NCBI GenBank assembly: GCA_002297005.1
Contig: DBIX01000053.1
Span: forward strand, 1,897-42,452
Source: Cyanobacteria bacterium UBA791
Lineage (GTDB): Bacteria; Cyanobacteriota; Vampirovibrionia; Gastranaerophilales; Gastranaerophilaceae
Direction: 5' to 3'
Length of the DNA: 40,556 bases
Of this stretch, positions 17,801-24,506 are shown piece by piece. Below the pieces are notes generated by a model. That model had not been told where the DNA came from. It did no database searches and saw nothing but the letters and a program-made list of their open reading frames with translations. Every line of letters begins with the position of its first letter. Within the stretch, counting starts at the first letter, position 1. Made by a program: the position numbers and the translations under genes.

Positions 17801-20800
17801 CGTTGCAAGTCTTTTTGCTTATCTGAAATATTTTCTTTTTCAAGAGCGTCTAATTTTTCGTAAATATTTCCTTGCATATAGTTAAAATCATTATAAAGTT
17901 CGCCATTAAATTGGTTTACCTTTTCACCTGGAGTATATTTACTTTTTGGAAGAGTTCCGTCAACTTTAGTATCTGCAAAGTATTGTAAGTCTTCATCAGA
18001 AATTTTATTTTCGTGTTGATATTCAGTATATTCAACACTTCCTTTAATTTCTATATTGCCTTGAGTTTTTACCTTTTTAGCCGTTCTTTTTGTTGGGATA
18101 GGTTTATGTTTTTCAACTATGGTTTCTGTTTCCATAATTTCATTTTTATTAGCTTGAATATTATCAACTGCGTTTTTATCACCCTTAATATAAGTTTCTT
18201 CTTTTCCAAATCTATTTTTTCTAAATCCAACCTCACCTAATATATTTTCAGGATGTTCATTAAAATATTTATCTGTATTGAATTGAGATACATTACCAAT
18301 TTTTGAAGTTATCTTTCTTAAGACAATAATATCAGTACCAATATCAGTAGTTTTAAATGTTTTTTCAGGCAATCTAAAAGCTTGTAAAATTTCTGCTTTT
18401 TTAGAAATTTTAGCCTTTTCTAATGTGTTACCACTTTTTAAAAATCCACTTGGAACTATAAAAGTCATAACTCCATTTTCTTTTAATAGGTCAAGACCTC
18501 TTGTAATGAAATACGTTTCAAACTTATCTATTCCTTTACCCTCACCTAGACCTTTATATCTGCCTGAATAAGCTCCGTAAGGTGGATTACCAATAACAAT
18601 ATCGTATTCAGGAGTTACGCTTTTAACAGGTTTGTTTTTTATTGTATCAATGAATCGCTCTTGAAATTCACCAACTTTAACATTGGCATTTGGATATAAT
18701 AAGCTTGTGATTTTTGCAGATACAGGGTTCATTTCTACTGCTTCAAAATGCATTCCTTGTGGAGCGTGTTCAATAAATCTGCCTATACCAACAGACGGTT
18801 CTAAAACATTAGCACCGTCTGTGTTGATATATTGTCTAGTTAAATCCCACATTTTTTTAACAACATTGTCAGGGGTATAATATTCAGATAATAAACCTTT
18901 ACCCTCTGCCCCTTGTTTTTCTAAACCGCCAGCACCAGCATAAGATTTAAGCCAATTCTTAACCTCTTCAGGGATTTCACCGTTATATTTTTTATATTCA
19001 CCATTGTTAATATAGCTTTCAATGGCTTTATTTAATTCGTGTTGATTTTTGTATTTTACCTCAACAATAGTTTTATCTTTAGGGGTTATTCCTTGTCTTC
19101 GTTCAGAGTCCACCCTAGAGTTGTCCCCTCGTCTGCTATCAACATCGCTTCCTCTAGAGTTTTCGCTTCTTTCAACTTCTTCTGCCACTCGGCTAGTTTC
19201 TGTTGTTGTTTCTTGTCGTTGTCCGCCATTTGCTAGCTCCTTGTGTTCATTAGTTGTATTATCATTATTTACGATATTGTTAGTTTTTTCAAGTGTACTT
19301 TCAGCTTGATGTTTTTTTACAAGCTGGTTTAACTCATTTTGATATTTTTTGCCAAGCATTGTATCTTTGCCAACACGTGCAATTTTTCTTTCAATTTTTG
19401 CTTTATCTTTTTCAAATTTTTCTGCGTTACCGATTTTATCTTCAGCTTGTTTTTTACTCATACCATATTGCTGATATTCTTCTACGGTTGGTTTGCTTTC
19501 AACATACTCTTTAGTTAATTTTTCAGAAGTTTTTGGAGCTATTTTTTTTGTTAACTTTTGCGTTGGTGTTTCTGTGATATTCTTAGAATTTTTATTAGCC
19601 TTTAATTTTTCTAAGTAATTATCATACAAATCCTTAAATTGGTTATATGCAGATTCGTTATAATCACGTAATCTACTCATTACTGTATGAGCGTATGATA
19701 CTTTAAAATTAGGTTGAGTTTTTCCGTCCCCAACCAAAGTATCTATAACACTATCAATATCTTTAAATCCTAAATTATCACGTAGTATGCTTCTTAATTC
19801 GTTGTAGTTGTTATTTGCCGATTTCTTATCTTCTTGTTTTACTTCAGGCAAAACTTTTCCAACATCTTTGAACATAGGTTCAGACTCAATAAACTCTTCT
19901 TGAGCTTTTCCGAATAAATCTTGGTAAACTTCTCTATTTTCTTCAGTTGGGGTGTCTATATAGTTATTATAAGCCTTGACAACCTCTTCTTTTGAATAAG
20001 CATAATTATTTGCATTTTCTAGTTTTGAAGCTTTTGGATTGTATTTAAATGCTTCAATCTCTATATGCTCGGCTTCACTTGGCAAGTATTCAGAAATATT
20101 GGTTACATTAGATACTATCTCATCAGTATCAACATTTCTAAATTGACCGTCCTGTGTTCTTTCATAGACTGTACCCTCTTTGTCTTGAACAAAATTGCTA
20201 TTTACATTTTGTGTTTTTGTATTTTCTAAACCAATAGGTAATAAATTTGTCGTCTTTTTAGCTCTTTTTGTTGCTTCAGGTTTTACATAATCCACAAGTT
20301 CAAAATCTGTTCCTGTTTTTTGTGTTGCAATTTCTTTGGCAAAAGGTGTATTTTGTTTAACGTCTGCTTTAACACTTGCGTTTTTTAAATTATCAATATC
20401 GGTATTATTTTTTGGTTTATATTCCCATTCAGGCTTAAATTCCCATACTTCTTTTGTTTTTTCTGATAATCCAATACCGCTTTTTTGTGTCTTTTTAACT
20501 CCCTTTATAACTCGTTCATAGCTATTAGGGTTTAGTCTATCCCCAATTATTTTGCCAGCTTGTTTTCTAAGTTGAGGATTACTTAAAATTGTACTTGCAA
20601 CTGCTATCGGCGGTGCTAAAACTGAACCTAAAACAGCAGAAGAAGCTCCTAATGAAGCAGGGTGTGTTATTGGGTTTAAATCTTTGTCAATTATTGATTC
20701 AGCAAGACCATAAGGTATACCAAATTTTGCACCTGAAATTGCACCTTGTTTCGCAAGTTGTAACATTGTAGGAAAAGCTTTTGTTCCTATGTTACTCATT

Positions 20801-21645
20801 CCTGTTATTGCTGGTACACTAGCTGTAGTAGTTGCACCAGCTGGTAAAAAAGGTAACAATGAAGCTCCAGCAAATAACCCTATAATACCGTTATTTTTGT
20901 TACGTTCGTCGGTATACTCTCTATTTGCACTTGCTATATCGTAATTATGTTTTAAATTGATAAATTTTTCAAAATCTTCTTTTGTTATTTTTCCTGATTT
21001 ATAAGCATTTAAAGTTTCTTGATAACTTGGTATTCTAACATTAGTATATTGTTTTAATAAATCCTCTTCCTCTTGACTGCCGATAAATTTATTTGCTAAA
21101 TTTTCAGGCAAAATTTTACGTGCTAATTTTCTTCCATTTTCAACTAATGGATTGTGAATGTTTTTATTTTTTAGATAATTTGCTTCATCAAGAACATTAT
21201 TGACAGTTTTTGAAACCTCACCAAACAAGGTAACATTTTGATTATTATCATTATTATTATTATCTATATTGTTATCTATATTGTTATTAACAATAGCTTT
21301 TGCTTGTTGTTTGATTTGTTTATCTTGCTCTTGTTTAATTGCATAGTTAAGCTTATTTTGTTGTTGTTTTGCTACAAAACCTTGATTTAATTGTTGAACT
21401 TTATTTTTAACATTATCAAGCGGATTAACTTGTGGTAAAGTTGGTAAAGTTGGCATTTGAATATTGTTTACAATATTTTCTTTGCCAGTATTAATTGTGT
21501 TTACCATATTGTCTATAATGCTTGGTTGAGGTTGAGATGTCTCTTCAATTAAATCGTCAAAAAGTCCACCACTTTGATTATTTTGAAGTGATGTTTGTTG
21601 CGTTTGTATGTTTTTATTTTCTTCTAAATCGTCAAAAAGTCCCAT
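11827..21645 (-). CDS. Giant polyvalent ejection-type protein: DNA methylase, SNF2 helicase, HExxH peptidase, membrane segments
   Basis: 3272 residues, a quarter of the window. Order: two GLFDDL motifs (2-7, 27-32) and an Asn/Gln-rich tail; hydrophobic glycine-rich segments (about 250-285 and 330-350); peptide TQKSGIGLS (386-394); helical region; N6-adenine methylase (EPSVGIGRF 949-957, NPPY 1020-1023); SNF2-type helicase (GVGKT 1473-1477, DEAH 1616-1619, then LTATPF, and QVVGRIWRRG 1956-1965); coiled coil (about 2035-2180); zincin HEYTH (2299-2303); a second TQKSGIGLS (2418-2426); a helical part with a hydrophobic segment near 2975-2995. Methylase plus helicase recalls P1 DarB, which enters the cell with the DNA and blocks restriction. 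The gene sits where T7 has its core/ejection gene 16. I infer a virion-packaged, ejected anti-restriction and penetration machine. Start supported by AGGAATAGG. The short segment 2358-2417 looks out of frame (see nested ORF). Confidence 0.85.
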   Translation of the reverse strand: MGLFDDLEENKNIQTQQTSLQNNQSGGLFDDLIEETSQPQPSIIDNMVNTINTGKENIVNNIQMPTLPTLPQVNPLDNVKNKVQQLNQGFVAKQQQNKLNYAIKQEQDKQIKQQAKAIVNNNIDNNIDNNNNDNNQNVTLFGEVSKTVNNVLDEANYLKNKNIHNPLVENGRKLARKILPENLANKFIGSQEEEDLLKQYTNVRIPSYQETLNAYKSGKITKEDFEKFINLKHNYDIASANREYTDERNKNNGIIGLFAGASLLPFLPAGATTTASVPAITGMSNIGTKAFPTMLQLAKQGAISGAKFGIPYGLAESIIDKDLNPITHPASLGASSAVLGSVLAPPIAVASTILSNPQLRKQAGKIIGDRLNPNSYERVIKGVKKTQKSGIGLSEKTKEVWEFKPEWEYKPKNNTDIDNLKNASVKADVKQNTPFAKEIATQKTGTDFELVDYVKPEATKRAKKTTNLLPIGLENTKTQNVNSNFVQDKEGTVYERTQDGQFRNVDTDEIVSNVTNISEYLPSEAEHIEIEAFKYNPKASKLENANNYAYSKEEVVKAYNNYIDTPTEENREVYQDLFGKAQEEFIESEPMFKDVGKVLPEVKQEDKKSANNNYNELRSILRDNLGFKDIDSVIDTLVGDGKTQPNFKVSYAHTVMSRLRDYNESAYNQFKDLYDNYLEKLKANKNSKNITETPTQKLTKKIAPKTSEKLTKEYVESKPTVEEYQQYGMSKKQAEDKIGNAEKFEKDKAKIERKIARVGKDTMLGKKYQNELNQLVKKHQAESTLEKTNNIVNNDNTTNEHKELANGGQRQETTTETSRVAEEVERSENSRGSDVDSRRGDNSRVDSERRQGITPKDKTIVEVKYKNQHELNKAIESYINNGEYKKYNGEIPEEVKNWLKSYAGAGGLEKQGAEGKGLLSEYYTPDNVVKKMWDLTRQYINTDGANVLEPSVGIGRFIEHAPQGMHFEAVEMNPVSAKITSLLYPNANVKVGEFQERFIDTIKNKPVKSVTPEYDIVIGNPPYGAYSGRYKGLGEGKGIDKFETYFITRGLDLLKENGVMTFIVPSGFLKSGNTLEKAKISKKAEILQAFRLPEKTFKTTDIGTDIIVLRKITSKIGNVSQFNTDKYFNEHPENILGEVGFRKNRFGKEETYIKGDKNAVDNIQANKNEIMETETIVEKHKPIPTKRTAKKVKTQGNIEIKGSVEYTEYQHENKISDEDLQYFADTKVDGTLPKSKYTPGEKVNQFNGELYNDFNYMQGNIYEKLDALEKENISDKQKDLQRKKLESVLPKPKELKDIGLTPTSDFIREYVTTEMYHDPYTGIDQFKETSLDKKYMDYVYSLTNSERNGINSWDINKYVRGDRVDTRYHGNPTKEEKANQRAEFLTKLKNTVDKTFADFLNTEISDKVKKDLVDKWNRNFNGLYTPDYTKMPMIVKGLNSEFYGKKLKLQNVQVEGVNFLTNKGVGLLGFEVGVGKTLSGIISTVQNMQMGRCKKPLIIVPKQVKPNWINEIHEAFPNIKVNDLDNLSKFNGKIEDGTLSVATFQALDNLWYKPETIEELKANTYSIRDKDFNRSSTERGREKAKERNEEFIGKAEAGNKKTHTIEDLGFDHITVDEAHNFKNLFGEAKADGQQGNTYSKITGAESTRAKRMFLATQYILNNNNNRNVFMLTATPFNNSPLEVFNMLSYLAKDKLDKMGIYNVYQFMENYVDIGADWVVDHKNEVVFKQIATGFKNLQSLRSVINSCMLIRSAEDAGVKRPNKHTKRVILEPTDEQLRLIAEAEAEAVGMALDEDGNLISGEGKKKNDGSDLKAINKGRIATLSPDIYTKNLDVTPEEFIKKAPKLDYVCQAIASMKAKDPTTSQLVYMPVGVDFLPKLKQYFINKGIYKADEIALIKSGVNDDKINEITDSFNDEKGKIKLIIGTNKMKEGMNLNKNSSVLYVPFMDWNPTDFLQVVGRIWRRGNKYNDIRVVVPLLKNSSDPFMFQKLDEKTSRINNIMDGDKDYIDTSELSTAEEKINMITNPDKKAKMFAQIEEQKLKNEKSKLEGLRENSEHYQRELKEAENSLEYSKNKVKEYKEKLEDIEDKESWQYSSNLEYLNSYKKDVSKYSSILKNVKDRIARLELDFNGKDSIENINKQIESVENKIKNVKEATEKKRIEYQKEYETTRKLGKTIPELIKEFDNDTDSLYNQAQKNIQHSKIINAEIPDFLNKEQKRVFFLRDKEIINDGRVLSTLGEIRNHPEFNAIKDLFDIKHDNVEVRIIPEEKLSNDYDAYFDPGTKTIYVDKNATPEIIAHEYTHLLDFELNKLDLLHKMEYFLYDIKGKTKEELLNDTLEGIALINEDIAKERMNGNYDVNFKRPTRTTTTILRKIVKGEIKISDFVRRCKTFARRRKTFRNRQEKTFRSNVTHANGKTQKSGIGLSGLRNAKNISDIPTKETLNNKTKISTSDTTPQKKAKEEVRNWYAGIEIDRLDVNKHINSFINMSKAIAKDLSKKTGLKITDKMVREIAPFLRERTEIPDKLERNDLKNVFRALSNQDKLRIRNLADGLSRHLEKYYENYKLAKGGEETAESIENHISHIWNIKNDKRRSILTNHFSTQSGFAKERTIKTLLEGINGIEKDGEIVYFIPKTLDYAEISKISTDSLIKATHDSILASKVKNLKLGKEKLVLPSSKAPSDWVEIDHPALSKWVYMGSGNDTTLMGKSGVKVHPDIADTLLTVFERTKKESTLVKAYDTFNATLKQTTLGLSGFHGWALTESAIGNMGIKNTLKILNPAEIFRQVKSGNYSIYEQDSVARQAIKDGLQLGSPLDFDRNMVESFIDSSIGKIPGLGRLVSGAVKSNNKILWNYLHNNYKLECYKIKVQELQEQGKNTVDNRRELCQWINDSFGGQVWVNLGIKQSQLKKAKRILLSPDWLLSSTRQFMGLFSNRKVSTMLNTRNGQNEFVKNLQTFAKQMGLGSMTDSKQADSIRNKNAVKFWVTSVIFMTLFYNAINFINRKRDEKEHPEYYTNATLKDYTIWGNSVATDGLFDKILPYIFIGRNSDGTARYLRLGKQFREVPELASHKGLEKLSAKTAPAIQWTAEVVTGMSPSSIVNKIQGKDAFLNQDIWNGYGSNATKKEGKELWTGRAKTGLKKALPFIVQNATSEHHESSVWDLFAQTSKGITPYKLKNAYIEAERRGISDLSKIDKKAISDGLSYAQIQKAKSWAKQDIRKTYTVKYQDKMSQALTEQNQDKINKLVDDMNKNKVPPQIQQKIYMKALKQQLGG
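14370..14573 (-). CDS. Nested alternative-frame ORF (67 residues) inside the giant gene
   Basis: In the +1 frame relative to the giant protein, ATG 14573 opens a 67-codon frame (MSILKDLPEPLLPYYEKLLK..., then LLQEEEKLSETDKKKLSEAM, ending HRRVVSD). Its codons and amphipathic Lys/Glu/Leu composition look more protein-like than the host frame, which here reads Arg-rich and repetitive (KTFARRRKTFRNRQEKTF). Three readings are possible: a real overlapping gene; the ancestral frame of the giant protein, with two compensating indels; or a boundary between two once-separate genes. An in-frame TGA just upstream means it cannot extend further back. Any coding role is unproven. Confidence 0.35.
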   Translation of the reverse strand: MSILKDLPEPLLPYYEKLLKAKSKSAILSAVVKLLQEEEKLSETDKKKLSEAMLRTPMGRHRRVVSD

Positions 21646-21656
21646 TTAACCTATTC

Positions 21657-23537
21657 CTATAAACCTAATTTCTTATCAGGGTTAATACCATATTTTTGAA
21701 TCATTCTGCTTTTTGCTATATTTACTTTGGTAGCATTTTTTGGATTAGATATAAAATTATAATAATCAGATAAATCTTTATTCCAGTCAGGATGATTTTC
21801 TACTTTATTTGATTTTGTTTTAGCTCCGCTTGATTTTCCGCCATTTGTTTTGTTTGCTTTAATTCTAGTTGAATCAGCGTTTTGTTGTTTAATGCTTAAA
21901 TCTTTTGTTTTAAACTCTTTATCTTGAGCTAGCTTGTCTTGTCTGTATTTATCATAAGCTTTATGCCAAGCTTCAGTTTCTGCAAGTTTAGCTTTCGCCA
22001 TTTCTATTTGGGCATCACGATAAGACGGAGTCATTAAAGAATTAAAATCTTTAGAGTCTAATCTCCCTAATGCTCCAACATCAACATTGACACCTTGTTG
22101 TGCAAGTTGGTTTCTATACATATCGCTAGTTTGCTTTTCCCCAGTAAACTTGTTTGCCATACCGAGTCCATATAGTGGGTTTCCTGTCAAAGCTGTAGAT
22201 AAGCCACCAACGATAAGACCTTGAACTGCTGGGTTTTGTGCCAAGCGTGTGGTTGTTCCAGCACCCTCACCAAATCTTTGCATTATACTCTTTTTTTCGC
22301 CCTCGTATTGTATTAGATTTTCAGGTTTAAAAGCATTATTTCTGTTATCTTGATAGCCTGTTTGGAAATCTGCAAAACCCTTAGCAAGTTTATTAATCAA
22401 TTTGTTTTGGTCAAAATTTTTGCTTGTGCCAACTGTGAAATTAGTACCTCCACTTTGAACAAGTTTTTTAGCATTAGCAATATCCTCTTCAGAGGTAGGA
22501 ATTGTAAAACCATTAGCTTTGGCTTCAGCACTATTTGAATACTGCTTTAACCAATCGTCAATTTCTTTGTTGCCTGAATTTAACCCTTGAGCAACACCAT
22601 TAATAACGTTTTTATCATATCCGTTATTTGTTAAATAATCTTGATATTCTTTCAATGTTTGATAAGGGTCTTGTCCACTTAATGAGCTTGCTCCACCAGT
22701 AATAATACCGTCTTGACTGCTTTGTTGTTGCTGTTCGATAAGATTGTTAGTGTTTGCTATAGTTTGACTTGTTTGAGCTTCTTGTTCATCAAGTCCACCT
22801 TTTGACATTTGCTCTGCCATTTGTTTAGTTGAAACTAATTGTTCACTCGCTGAGCCTTTTGCCCTTTTGCGGTTAGCTCCCATTATAGCTGTTCCAATTA
22901 TAGCCCCAATGATAGCACCTACAGGACCAGCCATAGCACCAACTGAAGTAGCACTACTTGCTCCAGCACCAGCACTTGCCCCAGCAGAAGCTCCAGCACC
23001 AGCGGTAGCACCACCAACTCCAGCCCCAGCCCCAGCTGAGCCAGCTATACTTGCTCCTGTTGTTCCAGCTACAGTATTTGCCCCAAGCGTAGCACCAGCT
23101 GTTGTAGTACCAGCTGTTGAACCTGTTAAACTACTAGCTAAATTACCGCCCATTGTACCAGCGGTTGACCCAGCCATTTGAGAACCATAATTCACTAAAC
23201 CATTTGTAACTGCATTATTTACACCTTTATTAATTAACGTGTCGCTAACCTTTTGTAAACCCTGTCCAGCTAAATTATTTACAAAATTCGTAGGGATATT
23301 TTGAACATCTGTAATAGTATTACCTATGTTCTGCATTCCGTTTCCAATATTTGACAATTTATTACCAGTATTAGCAAATTTCTTACCTATGATATTACCA
23401 GCTTTACTAAATTTTGAGCCGTAGCTATTCATTTTATTGGCAAAATCACCCAAACTTCTATCATAACCTGTTTGCTTGTCTTGTAATTGCTGTTTTATAT
23501 ATTCGTCAATTATTTCTTGTAAATAACTATTATTCAT
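21657..23537 (-). CDS. Glycine/alanine-rich putative internal virion (ejection) protein
   Basis: 626 residues from the ATG at 23537 (MNNSYLQEII...), chosen because AAGGAAT lies just upstream; a longer in-frame extension to 23612 runs into the previous gene and is rejected. After a helical N-terminus with repeated (I/L)GN motifs (about 35-90), a long Gly/Ala stretch (about 125-230) with membrane-like segments (GPVGAIIGAIIGTAIMG) is followed by Gln-rich and coiled regions and a Lys-rich tail. Glycine-rich proteins of this kind, next to the nozzle genes, form the internal core or the ejected channel in podoviruses. The giant protein starts 12 bases downstream, consistent with an ejection-protein block. 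Confidence 0.6.
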   Translation of the reverse strand: MNNSYLQEIIDEYIKQQLQDKQTGYDRSLGDFANKMNSYGSKFSKAGNIIGKKFANTGNKLSNIGNGMQNIGNTITDVQNIPTNFVNNLAGQGLQKVSDTLINKGVNNAVTNGLVNYGSQMAGSTAGTMGGNLASSLTGSTAGTTTAGATLGANTVAGTTGASIAGSAGAGAGVGGATAGAGASAGASAGAGASSATSVGAMAGPVGAIIGAIIGTAIMGANRKRAKGSASEQLVSTKQMAEQMSKGGLDEQEAQTSQTIANTNNLIEQQQQSSQDGIITGGASSLSGQDPYQTLKEYQDYLTNNGYDKNVINGVAQGLNSGNKEIDDWLKQYSNSAEAKANGFTIPTSEEDIANAKKLVQSGGTNFTVGTSKNFDQNKLINKLAKGFADFQTGYQDNRNNAFKPENLIQYEGEKKSIMQRFGEGAGTTTRLAQNPAVQGLIVGGLSTALTGNPLYGLGMANKFTGEKQTSDMYRNQLAQQGVNVDVGALGRLDSKDFNSLMTPSYRDAQIEMAKAKLAETEAWHKAYDKYRQDKLAQDKEFKTKDLSIKQQNADSTRIKANKTNGGKSSGAKTKSNKVENHPDWNKDLSDYYNFISNPKNATKVNIAKSRMIQKYGINPDKKLGL

Positions 23538-23547
23538 TTTAAATTCC

Positions 23548-24120
23548 TTACATACCGTAACTATAAGAACTTGACTTACCGCTAGAAGAACCTGAACCTG
23601 ACTTAGAAGCATTTCCAGCAGAAGTATTTAATGATAATGCTTGGTTGCCAGCAACAATATTTGCACCTTGTAAATACATATTCATTAATGTATTTAATAC
23701 ATCCTTAGACTCACTTTGAGAGTTTGCAATAAGCTCATTAGCATAATTGCTTGCTTGATTAACGAGATTATTATACATATTAGTTGCTTGTGAACTACGA
23801 AGCATATTTTTATTAGAAAGCTCATTTATTACTGAATTATTCAAAACTTTATGCAAGCTATCTTCATAAATTTTCATTTTTGCTTGATTTGTAGAGCTAT
23901 TCATACTTGGATTAACAAGATTATCTATTAACCCTGAAATATTATTATCAAGATAGTTAGAAACCTCTTTAAATGCAGTACCGTCATTCAGGGTTGTTGT
24001 AGTCCCCCTGTCTGTTGTTCTTGAAGTAACAAAAGGGTTTGTAGTTGTCGTATCCTTATATGTAGTTGTAGAATTATTGCTTGATGCTGAACTTGAACGA
24101 GCACCACCACCGCCGCCCAT
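23548..24120 (-). CDS. Ser/Thr/Asn-rich putative ejection or core protein
   Basis: 190 residues. Poly-Gly start (MGGGGGARSSSASSNNSTTTY), a helical middle (about 55-150, with LDNNISGLIDNLVNPSMNSS) and a Ser/Gly-rich end (SGSGSSSGKSSSYSYGM). No family recognised. The low-complexity ends and position between the acetyltransferase-like gene and the Gly/Ala-rich protein match the small internal core proteins (T7 gp14-like position). Its end lies 11 bases before the next start. It is probably carried in the virion. Confidence 0.5.
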   Translation of the reverse strand: MGGGGGARSSSASSNNSTTTYKDTTTTNPFVTSRTTDRGTTTTLNDGTAFKEVSNYLDNNISGLIDNLVNPSMNSSTNQAKMKIYEDSLHKVLNNSVINELSNKNMLRSSQATNMYNNLVNQASNYANELIANSQSESKDVLNTLMNMYLQGANIVAGNQALSLNTSAGNASKSGSGSSSGKSSSYSYGM

Positions 24121-24122
24121 AT

Positions 24123-24506
24123 TTAACTCCTTTCGTAGATGTATAAGCCGTCTTTTATCTTTTTAAAGCCTAATTTATATAAGCAATAAATAGCCGTTTT
24201 ATGGTTGCTTCTTGCGTAAATATCACAACTAAACCATTCAAAAGTTTTCTTAAAACATTCGATGTTAATATTGTGTGTATGTCGATTTGCACAAGCGTTA
24301 ACAAATAATTTGTTGTTTTCGTAATAAAAATAGATAAATCCGATATACTGTTTATCGTTATAAAAAGAAAAAAAGAAAGCATTTCTTTCGTCAACAATAT
24401 CTCTAAACTCTCTACGGTCGCCTATTTCTTTACGGTATTTCTTATACAGCTTCTTATTTTGTTTGTAGTTAAAATCTTTGTCTTTAGGTATAAGAACTCT
24501 AATCAT
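24123..24506 (-). CDS. GNAT-like acetyltransferase-fold protein (T7 gp13-like position)
   Basis: 127 residues. The pattern of mixed strands and helices, with YIGFIYFYYENNKLFVNACAN as the central beta sheet and ARSNHKTAIYCLYKLGFKKI as the C-terminal signature N..A..LY.KLGF, matches the acyl-CoA N-acyltransferase fold. Podoviruses related to T7 carry such a protein (gp13 family, Pfam putative acetyltransferase) just after the tail tubular genes. The order here is the same. Whether it acetylates anything or has only a structural role is unknown. The start overlaps the nozzle gene stop as TAATG. Confidence 0.6.
   Translation of the reverse strand: MIRVLIPKDKDFNYKQNKKLYKKYRKEIGDRREFRDIVDERNAFFFSFYNDKQYIGFIYFYYENNKLFVNACANRHTHNINIECFKKTFEWFSCDIYARSNHKTAIYCLYKLGFKKIKDGLYIYERS

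Noticed and set aside
21240..21300. ATT/ATC repeats as a microsatellite switch
   Set aside because: In-frame triplets coding Asn/Asp; length changes would not shift the frame, and such repeats are expected in AT-rich disordered regions.
22867..23181. Ala/Pro-rich plus-strand ORF
   Set aside because: It is the antisense image of the Gly/Ala-rich ejection protein; no ribosome site.
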